Source: Triatoma infestans (taxonomy: Eukaryota > Arthropoda > Insecta > Hemiptera > Reduviidae). Taken from it: a stretch of DNA of 64,000 nucleotides. The DNA is taken from positions 46,365 through 110,364 of the forward strand of contig JAAEAF010003136.1 of NCBI GenBank assembly GCA_011037195.1, given 5' to 3'. The translations under genes were made by a program, and so were the position numbers. The notes beneath the pieces were generated by a model. That model saw nothing but the letters and a program-made list of their open reading frames with translations, ran no database searches and had not been told where the DNA came from. Below, piece after piece: positions 54,801-64,000 of this stretch. Numbering within the stretch: the stretch's first letter is position 1; every line of letters begins with the position of its first letter.

Positions 54801-57800
54801 CACTTTGGGGGTTGGGTTGTAATGGTCGCTAATCATGAACTAAAAAGGAACCTGAGTCTCTGAAGGAATCACTCAGCGTATGACTTAAGGTAATGACTGC
54901 TCTAAACAGGTACCAAAAAAAAAAAATAAGCATCAACCTCCAGTTCCACCAAAAATAATATTATTATTAAGTCATGGGTGCCTATCGGCATGGGACCTCA
55001 TTTATCAAAATTTGTGGTTTTATGTGGCTTTTATCCCCCCCAATTGAATGCCGCGAGCAGTTAGAACCTCTGTTAGCCACAAGAGCCTTTGGCTAGTCCG
55101 GGTGCCGGGGCACAAAGGCATTCACGATAACGAAATGGCCGACAGGCTGGCCAAGTAGGGCCGCCTCACGAACGCCCATTGGTCCGGAGCCTTTCTGCAG
55201 CAACTCGTACAGAACTGCCTGTGGAGCCATTAAAAAATTGGGACAAATATTGCAGGGCTGAGGCACTCCAAGATTTTCTTAGAAGGCAGGCCCCTTCAAA
55301 GACTGGCACAACCTATCTCCTCGGCAACACAAAAGTGGAGCTAAGGTGAGAATTACTGCCCTAGTTACAACATTGTCTTTTAAGGAAACATCTGCATCAT
55401 GTGGGTCTTCTCTTTAGCGGACCCAATTTGCAGGAAATGTAGCCAAAAGGATGAGAGACACTGTTTCATCTTCTTGGACGATTGTTTCTATATTCGCAGA
55501 CGATTCCTGAAATTTGGCGCCCACATTCTGGAGCCGAAGGCCTCAACCCTGGCATTTTTTAATGATACAGGGCTAATGTGAGGCGTTTTTACGGGGTGCA
55601 CAATGGGCCCAGTTGAAGTCTAAGTGCTGAACCTCCTTTAAGGAGGCCCCGAGTTTCTAGATTAGATCCCCCCAATTCATCTCCCCTAATTAATCTCCCC
55701 CCGAGTAGTTTGCTGGTCTGCCTACAATATCCTTTAGCTCCAACCCTAATCTCCCAGGCTTTCACGCGAAAGTATGGCCCTCCAAAATACACGAAACCTA
55801 GTACCAGCGAAACGGGGACACTGACATAAATAAACCGTTTCCCTAACACCATCATCAAAATTCTGACATATGGGACTAGAAGTACTCCCTATTTTATAGT
55901 AAATGACTAGCCATCCATGGGTGTCCAGTCACTACACCTACTGAAGTCCTCAATCTTATTCTGCTCAGTAACAGGAAATAATCTCCGAAGCCCCCTTACT
56001 TAGTACCCTTGATAAATCTTTTGGCCTGAAGGCATCCCTGCGTGTACCTCCCAATGTTTCTCTTTAAAGACTTTCGTCTCCAAAAAAAAAATAATATAAT
56101 ACATAACTTACCTTAATGGAATTCCTTGTTGCATATGCGAAGCAGCTTGCGTTTGATTTGATAAATCTACCACTTGGCGATTACCACTCGTTGAACTTCC
56201 ATTATTGTTACCCTCTTCAGATAGACCAACTAATCGTCTACTTGAACGTTTTTCCGCTTTAGCCATTGCAGTAATGGTAGCAAATTTCTTAACCAAAGTA
56301 TAATGTCTAAACGCTCGTTGTATGGTTAATGCTGCACTTCTTGCACGATCACCACCATATTTACGCTCAAGCATTTCAATCTGTTTCTCCAGAAGATCTT
56401 GTGATAGTTCATATCTATTTTGTAAATAGGGCAAAAGAAAAAATGAAATGATTATTACTAATATTACTACTGGGGACGTAACAAAAGTCTGTGTGGGTTT
56501 TTTTAATCCTCAACAGTACTTTACCAAAAGTTACTTAGTTTATGGAAAGTTCCCTATCAGGTTGCCCTTTTACATTCACTTTATGCTTGTATCACTTTAT
56601 GGAAAAATGTATGCGATTTGTGAGCGATATCAAGAAATGACTTGGTTGAATCTAGAAATTTGGGCAATTTTGCGTCACTTTAAAAAAAGAAAAAAAAGGC
56701 TATTGCTACAAACGTCGCTTCCGAAATTAATGAAGCAGAGAGAGGGAAGGCTGTGTACAGGTCCACGGGCTGCACAGATCTGGTTCAAAAAATTTAGAGA
56801 GGCTGGATATGAGGCTGGAAAGTAAGCCTTTATCCAGGAGGTCCGTCCCCTCTCTCCTTAGATTCAGCATTTCTAGCAACAGCTGTAGAGGTAGGATCCA
56901 TGTCCCACTCAACACAAGCCACCTCCTGTGAGCAGCCGCCATAGTTGTCAAGAAGCTGCCGAAACAGATAATATCACAGGTTCCTCACACCAACAACCCT
57001 ACAAAATCAATTTTTCCACAAAAAATGTTTCAAATAAAAGTGATAGGTCTATATCTGTGTAGTTAGCATTCCAAAAATCAAATTTGGAATTTTAGCAATG
57101 CAGTTTTTTTTAATATTACGAGGGTCATTCAATAAGTAACGAGACAAATAGCTGAACTCAGAAACGATTTTGTTTAATCAATTCAATAGTTTCAGTGCGT
57201 CAAGTTGGCATCCTTGTACTTGTTAGCTGTTCGAGAGTATTTGGTAAGCATAACCTCGAATGCATTCACTTAACAATGGCGAGTCCGCTCGAGCAATTGC
57301 ACCTCGGAAGAACTATGTTCGATGAATAGATTTTCTGTTGCACAGGGTATCAAAGGTAGTAAAATCCCACCAAAGAATGTTGTGAAAGTGTGTGGAGAAT
57401 AATTGTTTGAACCGTTCAAACGTTTATACAAATGGGTAGAACAGTTTAAAAGTGGCCGTGTGTCTGTGACGAGCAAGACCAGTTGAAATTACAACTTCCT
57501 CCCTTCGAATCTCGCATTAACACGTTAATTCAGGACAACAGGTACTATTACTGTTGAACTGATATCATTGCAAGCGAATGAGTGGAACTGTCCATAACAT
57601 TATTCAGAATAAGCTGTAGTACAAGAAAACTTGCGCAAGATGGGTTCCAAAACAACTTACGGACGCCCACAAAGAAACCATGTTTCAAATCAGTCAACAG
57701 TTTGAAAGAACGAGGTTTAATTGAAAAAGAATTTTTCAGTAGAATTGTAACATGTGATGAAACATGGATATACAATTTTGAGCCGGAGTGTAAGCGTCAA

Positions 57801-60800
57801 AGCCTTGGGTGGAAGCATATGGGTTCTCCCACTCGAAAGAAATTCAAGACAACCCAGCCGTCTGCAGGTAAAGTCATGCTTGCAGTATTCTGGGCCTATT
57901 TATTGTGACTATCTCGAAGATCAACGAACCATCAACAGCCAGTATTACAGTGATATGCTCACAAAGAAATTAAGGCCTGCCATTCGAATGAAACGTCGTG
58001 GACTCATGACTAAAGGCGTGAGTTTGCTTCATCACAACGCGCGCCTTGGGTGGAGTTAACTCACACGGCGCAGTTAACTCAAGAAACACTTCAAAAAGTG
58101 GGGTGGGAGATCCTTCCACATCCCCCTCCTACAGCCCCGACCTCACCCCATCGGACTTCCATTTGTTTGGACACCTTAAAGAGGCACTACGTGGGAAACA
58201 TTTTCAATCCAATGAAGGAAGTTAAACATCAGGTGCAAAAATGTCTTGGAGATCAACCCAAAGAGGAATTTTATGCCAGAGCCATACACAAAATTAGAAG
58301 AACGATGGGACAAGTGTAAAAAAATATAGCAGGGGAATTATGTTGAAAAGTAGCCCCAAGTTTTTGTATTGGATCAAATAAATCATTTTTTGAGGTACAG
58401 CTTTTTTGTCTCGTTACTTATTTGAATGATCCTCATATTTCCAGGTGTGAAAACTCTATTTCGGAAAATCTGGGTACGATCTGGCAACACTTCAAAAGCA
58501 GTAGCGTTATGCTTGCATTTATAATATAATCATCACTTTTCTATCTGCCAAGATTAGTGTAGGTTGGTATTTATCCACCCCCCACCCCCGACCCACGGCT
58601 TGATAGCCTGGCTTCTTTTTTTGTGGCATCGACCCGGTTTAGGGGAGCGTTCACTCATCATTCAGGATGTTTTTGTTAAAACAGTGTATGGGCAAACGAC
58701 GCCGAAACATGGTCAGATGACCAACAAAAAGAGAACCAGGCTATCATGGAAAATATCTCTGATGCTTTACCAGCTCTGTGGAACCAACCACAACGTCGTA
58801 AAAATTTAAGTTTAATAGAAAATGTATTTATTTCGTATTCAAGGGACTTCAAAATTATCTAAAAAGGCAAATTTCAAAAATTTATCCACAAAGAAGCCTA
58901 AAAAAAATAGGCTATAATTAATTCACTTACACATGTTGCACCCTAGATCTCTGTAATGTATCATTATTATTACGAAACGATCCTTTCTTGATGATACCCT
59001 GGGTCCATGTGTGATTCGAATATGTAGCAGATGTTGTTGACTGACTATCATTTTTGAAACTGTCCGAGCTGAAACAAAAATAAATTAAATAAATAAAAAC
59101 CAAATAAACTCAAAAATACCAAATCACAAAGTATAATAGGGCAAAATACTTACGTATCTTTTTCACCGTTCAAAGATCCGTTCAACGCATGCGCATGTGA
59201 ACTACTGGCAATTGAATCAGATTTAGTAGTTTCTGGCCTGAAAAAACAGGATAAAAATGTTCATGAATAACATAGTTCATATAAAGCTTGGTAACAAAGC
59301 CAAAAATAAAAAAAAAAAACAAGGTTTATTCAGTAGACAAAGTGCTTAAAGTCATACGAAATCATACAGAAGCAGACAAGGATGAATCCGCAATGCTGGA
59401 TAACATCTGGTCCATTTTTATCCCGTGATAGCATGTATATTTCTTTTGTTTCTGACCGGTTTCGAATTTTATCCATCGTCAAAGGAAAAACGAACTTGGT
59501 GAATTTGCTCTGACAATGGATGAAAATCCGAAACCAAGGCGTATGCATGCTACGACCAAAAAAGCATATAGTTTACATAAAGCTCAATTCTAGAGTAAAA
59601 ACAAAAAAAAAGACAAAAGAGTTCACATAAAGCTCAGTGGTAAAAACCAAGGTTTACTCACTAGGCAAGGTTTTTTTTTGGAAAAACATAGAGCTCATAC
59701 AAAGCTAAATAGGGTTTAATCAAAACAGAAAGGGCTAAACGTATTTTGGGCTAAAACAAAGCTCAATTTTATGTGATTACATTGGGAATTAATTTCACTG
59801 GAATTAAATTAAACCAAGGTTTCACTGGAACCAAGGGAGTCCTTCTAATAGGGTTTTCAGTAACATCAATGGGCAAGATTTAAAACATGGAAATTCTTGC
59901 AAAGCTTAAACTTCAATGAAAGCCCAGAGTTAAGTGGCGAATTAAACCAAGGTTTCACACAAACCAAGGGGAGTCCTTCTGATCAAGGTTTAATCAAAAC
60001 AGGATGGGGCTAAAACAAGGCTAAATTTTAAATGATTTCTCTGGAATCAATGTGGAAATTAAACCCCCTTTGTAAACCAACTTCTGTCCAACTTAGTGAA
60101 TGGGGAAAAAAAGGAGAGTTGCGGGTAATGGGGCTTTTTTTACTGTCGGTGAAATAATAAAGCTCAGAGCGCGTCAGCCGTGAAATAAAGATTCGGATGT
60201 TATAAAAACGTTGGTAAGAACTGGTCGTTTATCTACGGTAGTGAAACATGGACGTTAAGCAAGCTTTCCTGCAGAAAGGTTAGTGAGGCTTGAGGTGGAA
60301 AGTGCCTAAGGTGAATCTTTGGACCGATATGGGAGAATCGTAGCTTTGTAAAGTGGTAGAACCTGAAATGGTATGGTCATGTATGCAGGGATGTCAAAAG
60401 GCCAGAATGGTAAATAGTGTATTTCAGGGCAATAATCGGCCAAGGGGCCGTCCCCAAAACTAGGTGGCTAGAAAACGTGAGGGCTGACATGAGTAGGATT
60501 AGGAGTCAGTGACCCGTTTGGCCATAGATAAGGTTCAGTCTGTAGCGCCGGGAAAAATAAAGAAAAGAATGCCAATTTATGTATGAGCTTACACAAAGCT
60601 CAATAGGCTTAAAACCAAGGTTTTTCTCAACAAGGAAAATGTTAAAGACGCTAAACTAAGGTTTACTCAGCCAAGATGTTAAACATGTATAGAAGCTTAC
60701 ACAAGGCACAATAAATAAACTAAATCAAAAGTTTTATTAAGCTTTTAAGATAGAACCATCAAGATAACCCAGAGTTCAGTGTCAAACTAAACCAAAATTT

Positions 60801-61150
60801 CACTCGAAACAAAAAGGGTCTTTTTTATTAATGTTAACACACTTTTTGAACCTTTCACAAAAATTCTTTTCATTTCACCAAAAAAGATACAAAAAAATTA
60901 ACAAATTCTTTTACCTTTCATCATTAATCCTTTTCAAATCTGCAATTTCCAATTCAAATTTAAGCCGACTTACTTCGCACAATAATAAATCCCTTTCAGC
61001 CATCATTGAACTTAATTGTTCCCTTAAATCTTCAATATATCTTGCCTGTTGGTCTAATAGATATATATGTTCGCATTCTGTATTAAATGGACATTTTAAT
61101 TCTTCAACATTCCTTTGTAATAAAGGATTTGTTAAATTCTCATCTGTCAT
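45813..61150 (-). CDS. IQSEC: IQ motif and Sec7 domain Arf guanine-nucleotide exchange factor (12 exons, 824 aa)
   Basis: Exons on the minus strand: 61150-60915, 59237-59154, 59068-58931, 56414-56112, 54363-54174, 52769-52548, 51266-51049, 50358-50069, 49067-48928, 47646-47421, 47333-47144, 46050-45813. Phases agree at every GT-AG junction (2475 nt). The protein activates Arf6-type GTPases at the plasma membrane; the Drosophila homologue is schizo/loner. Residues 25-75 form a coiled coil ([16 protein letters not shown]). The IQ motif [17 protein letters not shown] is at residues 181-197. The Sec7 domain spans about 395-580, with the glutamic finger Glu493 in [12 protein letters not shown] and motif [14 protein letters not shown] at 530-543. 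The PH domain is at about 605-715 ([15 protein letters not shown]). A conserved tail, [10 protein letters not shown], follows. The start is the weakest point: the ATG at 61150 has an in-frame stop upstream, but further 5' exons outside the window are possible. The C-terminus HTDSL is a possible but unproven PDZ ligand. Confidence 0.93.
46090..46930 (-). mobile_element. LINE fragment, inverted partner of 41480-42575
   Basis: Its reverse complement aligns with 41690-42370: attttaccagcactcagaag, aaattacctaaggag, cacttcatgaaaagtgggg-type blocks and caaaaggggtcccgagcc. It is in the last intron of the Arf-GEF gene. Together the copies form an inverted repeat around 42.4-46.2 kb, which contains the gene's last exon. 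Confidence 0.7.
47700..48665 (-). mobile_element. HINE-family element, near full length
   Basis: Left (3') end: ggtgtgaaaccctcacacaa, then ctttctcttactccagtttt. Right (5') end: ggcacgattacaacttggaa, then gtaagagaaagtaaaa. ACTTCCGG is at 47843-47850, 48155-48162 and 48439-48446. It starts about 55 bp upstream of Arf-GEF exon 10 on the coding strand. Confidence 0.75.
49195..49660 (+). mobile_element. LINE 3' fragment
   Basis: It is related to 4872-5571: ggtgccaggacacaagggga (RNase H), aagaaacatctgcacc, ctttgtgcagactatgtcag, then cctctactagacattagggg. It lies in Arf-GEF intron 8. Confidence 0.65.
50400..51030. repeat. ~160-bp tandem repeat, ~4 units, in Arf-GEF intron 7
   Basis: The landmark tggcattgtagccagaagct recurs at about 50541, 50697 and 50866. 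Units also share gagaaattctatagaacaaa and ctaatattaaccaagata. The array fills almost the whole intron between the two exons that encode the Sec7 domain. Confidence 0.8.
51590..52430 (-). mobile_element. R1/jockey-like LINE 3' fragment
   Basis: Minus strand, 140 open codons at 51996-52418: [20 protein letters not shown], then [20 protein letters not shown] and [16 protein letters not shown], the region after the reverse transcriptase domain in R1/jockey-group LINEs. After a frameshift comes [16 protein letters not shown]. The 3' end (about 51590) is AT-rich (ataaataaaaataaaa). It is the same family as 15117-15692 and the longest here. It lies in Arf-GEF intron 6. Confidence 0.8.
52798..53482 (-). 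mobile_element. HINE-family element, near full length
   Basis: Left (3') end: ggtttgaaacactcacacaa, then ctttctcttactccag. Right (5') end: ggcacgattataatatttcc, then gcgtaagaaaaagtaaaa. ACTTCCGG is at 52930-52937 and 53229-53236. The stem-loop with its T-rich flank ends about 30 bp before the acceptor of Arf-GEF exon 6 (52769). Confidence 0.75.
53500..54130. mobile_element. HINE-family core fragment
   Basis: Repeated modules with aaagaaaatcgttgtaacta and ACTTCCGG at 53711-53718 and 53968-53975. No terminal stem-loop. Confidence 0.55.
54540..54930. repeat. Minisatellite family M in Arf-GEF intron 4
   Basis: Blocks ctaaaaaggaacctgagtct, ctgaaggaatcactcagcg and cctgctaagccttatta are the reverse-complement form of family M units. 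Confidence 0.65.
55040..55620 (+). mobile_element. LINE fragment, RNase H end
   Basis: Plus strand: ggtgccggggcacaaaggca, then gataacgaaatggccgacag ([16 protein letters not shown] in shifted frame), later [24 protein letters not shown] knuckle at 55415-55490. It is broken by frameshifts. It lies in Arf-GEF intron 4. The rest of this intron, 55621-56100, holds nothing I recognise. Confidence 0.65.
56637..56850 (+). mobile_element. Mariner transposase N-terminal fragment
   Basis: The plus strand gives LRHFKKRKK, then after a degenerate stretch [18 protein letters not shown], resembling the TAQRWFKKFR helix-turn-helix end of mariner transposases. It is separate from the copy at 57119-58435. Confidence 0.55.
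57119..58435 (+). mobile_element. Mariner element, near full length, inactivated
   Basis: The element is 1317 bp. The inverted repeats are cgagggtcattcaataagta at the left and, reversed, tgaggatcattcaaataagt at the right, each continuing acgagacaaa. TA flanks both ends (57117-57118, 58436-58437), as expected of Tc1/mariner insertion. The transposase is recognisable in pieces over several frames: [40 protein letters not shown] and [19 protein letters not shown] sequence around the catalytic region. Frameshifts and stops are present throughout, so it is a dead copy. It lies in Arf-GEF intron 3. Confidence 0.88.
58575..58805. mobile_element. FB hairpin element, degenerate copy
   Basis: Left arm: gatagcctggcttctttttt, then gtggcatcgacccggttta. 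Right arm: ggtcagatgaccaacaaaaa, then aaccaggctatcatggaaaa and ccagctctgtggaaccaacc. A C-run replaces the outer left arm. Confidence 0.65.
59283..60830. repeat. Degenerate tandem repeat of 'AAAGCTCA...CCAAGGTTT' type in Arf-GEF intron 1
   Basis: Recurring blocks are cataaagctcagtggtaaaa, accaaggtttactcac and aaaccaaggtttcac, at irregular spacing of about 60-120 bp. They match 43780-43880 outside the gene. A foldback-like pair (gaccggtttcgaattttatc and gatgaaaatccgaaacc) lies at 59390-59580. Confidence 0.6.
60165..60560 (+). mobile_element. RTE-like LINE 3' fragment
   Basis: Broken plus-strand frames give the [14 protein letters not shown] and [19 protein letters not shown] C-terminal blocks known from RTE-group LINEs (compare 30640-31385). 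It lies inside the tandem-repeat area of intron 1. Confidence 0.6.
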
Positions 61151-61965
61151 TGCCTTTTTTTTAAAAAAAGTTTTTTGGGGGAATCGTATTCAAAATTTTA
61201 AAAAATAAAACTCACAAATTTTCTTCTTTCCTTTCATCTCAGTTTAATAAATAATTAAAATTGAAAAAATATAATATAATTACCAAATAAAAACAATAAC
61301 TACACACCACCCCATTTTTTCTGTATTTTTTTTTTATATTATTTCAAAATTTTTAAAAACTTGCTATGTTGGTTTTGAAATTTAAATAACATTATTAATT
61401 TTCTTTTTTCACTTTTTCTATGTCTACGCACTACATTAATGAAAAAAATCTAATTTAAATTTATCTAATTAATTAATTTTTCAATTTCTTTCGAAAAAAA
61501 AAGGAAAAATTTATTTAACAAAATAGCAGACATCGATCTCCTAATATTTTTTTCACCCCACAATATATGATTCCCAGTGTAGCCAATAATTCTTACATTA
61601 AATTCTCTCTTAAAATTTAAATAATTTTACCACAATATAAATTTATTTATAAAATATTAAATTAATTTAATTACGAAAAATATAATAATAAAAAAGCAAA
61701 ATTAAAGAGTAACCATTGAACATTGGTAGTTGGTAAAAAAATAAAAATTACGGGACCACCCCGGGTATGAAATATTCATAAAAGTTTTTTTTGGTAAAAC
61801 ATTAAATTCTTCCTTATTTTTCACATAATTAGTTAATTGCCTTTGTTTTACACTTAAAATAATCTTAATTAGAATTAAATATGTTGTAAACAGTGTCTGT
61901 AATGGTGGGAGATAACACCACGGACAGTGGCAGGCTAAACTCTCTTCATTAAGAGATATTTGACT
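61151..61965. promoter_or_regulatory. AT-rich region upstream of the Arf-GEF start
   Basis: Very AT-rich sequence with no ORF or recognised repeat. It may hold the 5' UTR and promoter or be intron if upstream exons exist. I see no decisive promoter motif. Confidence 0.3.
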
Positions 61966-61969
61966 AAAT

Positions 61970-62070
61970 TTATCAAGGTCCTACTGAGCCATAACCGAAG
62001 GGACGTAAGGTTAAATAATGGGTTTATTAACAGAGCATTGTGGGCTGAATATGCCACATACACCAATTAC
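61970..62070 (+). mobile_element. LINE zinc-knuckle fragment
   Basis: The plus strand encodes LLSHNRRDVRLNNGFINRAL, matching the [18 protein letters not shown] block of 17838-18435. Short and truncated. Confidence 0.6.
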
Positions 62071-62094
62071 TTATTGGAGGTAAAAAATTACAAA

Positions 62095-62526
62095 GAACAT
62101 TGCTTGGAAGCTGCAGCAGTGCACTGACAAGTCTCCGGAGGGGAAGGGGGCACAATAGATCTTTTAGGTTGCATTGCAATAATCCCTTATAACAAAAAAA
62201 AAAAAATTAAACTCGTATGAGTATATCACACCAATTTTTTTTTTTTTTATCTGTATATTCAGGAGGAGGGGCCTCAAAAAAATATATATACATTAACAGT
62301 GAAAATTTATTATTTCGAAAATTGTAAAAGAGAAAATATATGCAAAAAACAAAAAATGCTATAATGTATTTTGAAATTTGATTTTTTTTAAAAAAGTTAA
62401 ATATGTATTCTGATTATGATTTCAGTAGCATTGGGCTAAAGTGCTCCGCTAATTCGCAATTTTTGTCAGCCATTACAGTTGTATCAAATGTTCAAGAACC
62501 AGTTTTAACATTGATTGATTTGTGAA
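62095..62526. repeat. Direct duplication, left copy
   Basis: It starts in a SINE-A tail (gcagcagtgcactgacaagt) and runs through ctcgtatgagtatatcacac (a HINE-type stem-loop end), then gtagcattgggctaaagtgc to tttaacattgattgattt. The right copy is 63548-64000, about 1455 bp away and nearly identical. Confidence 0.85.
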
Positions 62527-62699
62527 TTTTATATTATTTTTTTGTTTTTTAATTTTTAATTTTTTGATGGTTTATTTAAAGTATTTACAAATTGAAAATG
62601 CTGAAATACCCGTTAGAAAAATGGGAGAATATGTAAGGGGTGAGTAAATGTACTTATGTATTATTAAACAGGGTGTGGTTATAGAGTGTCTTATGGATT

Positions 62700-62870
62700 T
62701 ACGCATACCGCGTACTTATGGATAACGCACACCGCGTTATAGTAGTAATTGGTGCATGTGGCCTATTCCAGCCTATAATGCCCTGTTAGTAGACCCACTA
62801 TTAGCCTTATATCACTTCGGTTATGGCTCAGTAAAGCACTAAGTTCATTTAAAGAAGTCTTGTGGGGTGT
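62700..62870 (-). mobile_element. LINE fragment
   Basis: ggtgcatgtggcctattcca and ataatgccctgttagtagac match 18130-18190, the reverse complement of the LTGHC region. Confidence 0.6.
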
Positions 62871-62904
62871 GAGGGAACAATCTACTTGGGGAGTAGATTG
62901 TTGA

Positions 62905-63335
62905 AGGCGATTATTGCACTGCGACCTGAAAGATCTATTGTGCTCCCCGAAGCCTTCTCAGTGTACTGCCGGCCTCCAGTCTTCTCTAGCTACATATAAC
63001 ACTGCCCATCACCGTACAGTGAGTTGTAGAGGCTCTTGGGAAGAGAAACTCTAAGGGCAGCATGCTGGATTCGAACGCAGGGCCTCCCCGTTACTAGTCC
63101 AGCGCGCTGCCACTGAGCTAATCCCTTCCTTCTCCCTTGGCCAATTAACCAATTAACTAGGGACGGAGATCCTAGTTTGTGTACTGTGTTTGTCCCTTAT
63201 CTGTAAAGAATAAAGTGTATGTAGTTTAAGTGTATTCGTGTACTGTTCTGATGAAGTGCATGGAATACTAAGCTGCGGTAACCTGTGGGGTCGCTACTGC
63301 CCAAGTAACTGTATGCAACAGATACCCCTTGCGGG
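62905..63335 (-). mobile_element. SINE-A, long copy
   Basis: On the minus strand: leader at about 63335-63150, tRNA-like block at about 63130-63065, tail ending near 62910 in gcaataatcgcc. It abuts a plus-strand copy to form a large palindrome. Confidence 0.75.
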
Positions 63336-63652
63336 ACAATACACACTTAAACTACAACATACACCCCTACCCTTTATAGAGAAGGGACAAACAGAATTAC
63401 ACAAAACTAGGGTCACCGTACCTAGTTAATTGGCATAAGCCAAGGGGATTAGATTAGCTCAGGTCCCGGGGGGAGGTCCCGAGAGATTTTCTCTTCCTCG
63501 ATGCATCTAAACAGCTCACTGTCCCGGTATGGGCATTGTTGCCTATAGCTGGAGAACATTGCTCGGAGGCTGCAGCAGTGCACTGACAAGTCTCCGGGGG
63601 GGAAGGGGGCACAATAGATCTTTTAGGTTGCATTGCAATAATCCCTTATAAC
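63336..63652 (+). mobile_element. SINE-A copy, tRNA-like block reduced
   Basis: The leader (caatacacacttaaactaca, ggacaaacagaattacacaa) is followed by a shortened tRNA-like block (ggattagattagctcaggtc) and the tail (cctatagctggagaacattg). It is head to head with the preceding copy. Confidence 0.65.
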
Positions 63653-64000
63653 AAAAAAAAAAAAATTAAACTCGTATGAGTATATCACACCAATTTTTTT
63701 TTGTATGTATATTCAGGAGGAGGGGCCTCAAAAAAATATATATACATTAACAGTGAAAATTTATTATTTCGAAAATTGTAAAAGAGAAAATATATGCTAA
63801 AAAAACAAAAAATGCTATAATGTTTTACTTCGAAATTTGATTTGGTTTACAGAAATTTGATTAAAAAAAAAAATTATATAAATATATTCTGATTATGATT
63901 TCAGTAGCATTGGGCTAAAGTGCTCCGCTAATTCGCTAGTTTTGTCAGCCATTACAATTGTATCAAATGTTCAAGAACCAGTTTTAACGTTGATTGATTT
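63548..64000. repeat. Direct duplication, right copy (reaches the window edge)
   Basis: Nearly identical to 62095-62526. Differences are a few substitutions and changes in A- or T-run length. The match is still running at the last base, so the true repeat is longer than the window shows. Confidence 0.85.

Overview
The window is nuclear DNA of an animal, most likely an insect or other arthropod. It is very AT-rich. Its genes have many short exons with GT-AG introns, and most of the sequence is transposon debris. I cannot name the species. Four protein genes are supported, and each was rebuilt by hand with reading phase kept across every junction. They are: (1) the 5' part of a transferrin-family gene, minus strand, three exons at 716-4350, running off the left edge; (2) a complete mitochondrial short-chain acyl-CoA dehydrogenase gene, minus strand, ten exons at 10836-22918, 407 aa; (3) a complete lipid phosphate phosphatase (PAP2, wunen type) gene, plus strand, seven exons at 25396-31973, 292 aa; (4) an IQ-motif/Sec7/PH Arf-GEF of the IQSEC (Drosophila schizo/loner) type, minus strand, twelve exons at 45813-61150, 824 aa from the chosen ATG.

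Layout: 0-4.4 kb transferrin exons among a large foldback element and Tc1 debris; 4.4-10.8 kb repeats ending in a 1.5-kb minisatellite of about 31 bp units beside the acyl-CoA dehydrogenase 3' end; 10.8-22.9 kb that gene, with introns full of LINE, SINE and minisatellite sequence; 22.9-25.4 kb a head-to-head intergenic region; 25.4-32.0 kb the phosphatase gene; 32.0-45.8 kb a repeat-dominated gene desert; 45.8-61.2 kb the Arf-GEF gene, with a near-full-length broken mariner in one intron; 61.2-64 kb upstream sequence with SINEs and a recent duplication. The four genes have unrelated jobs (iron binding, fatty-acid oxidation, lipid signalling, Arf activation) and show no sign of shared function.

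The repeats are the most interesting part. One dispersed family of about 0.7-1 kb has 15-bp subterminal inverted repeats, a modular core that repeats ACTTCCGG (an ETS-type site), and a terminal stem-loop followed by a T-run. This layout resembles Helentron-associated elements (HINE/DINE-1 type). One copy carries paired base changes that keep the stem. Other families are: two tRNA-related SINEs (called SINE-A and SINE-B here), foldback elements of two types, LINE 3' fragments with RNase H and zinc-knuckle remnants (some with AAT-repeat tails, as in the I clade), RTE-like LINE fragments, and one minisatellite family found in introns or flanks of three unrelated genes. Several insertions can be ordered by target-site duplications.
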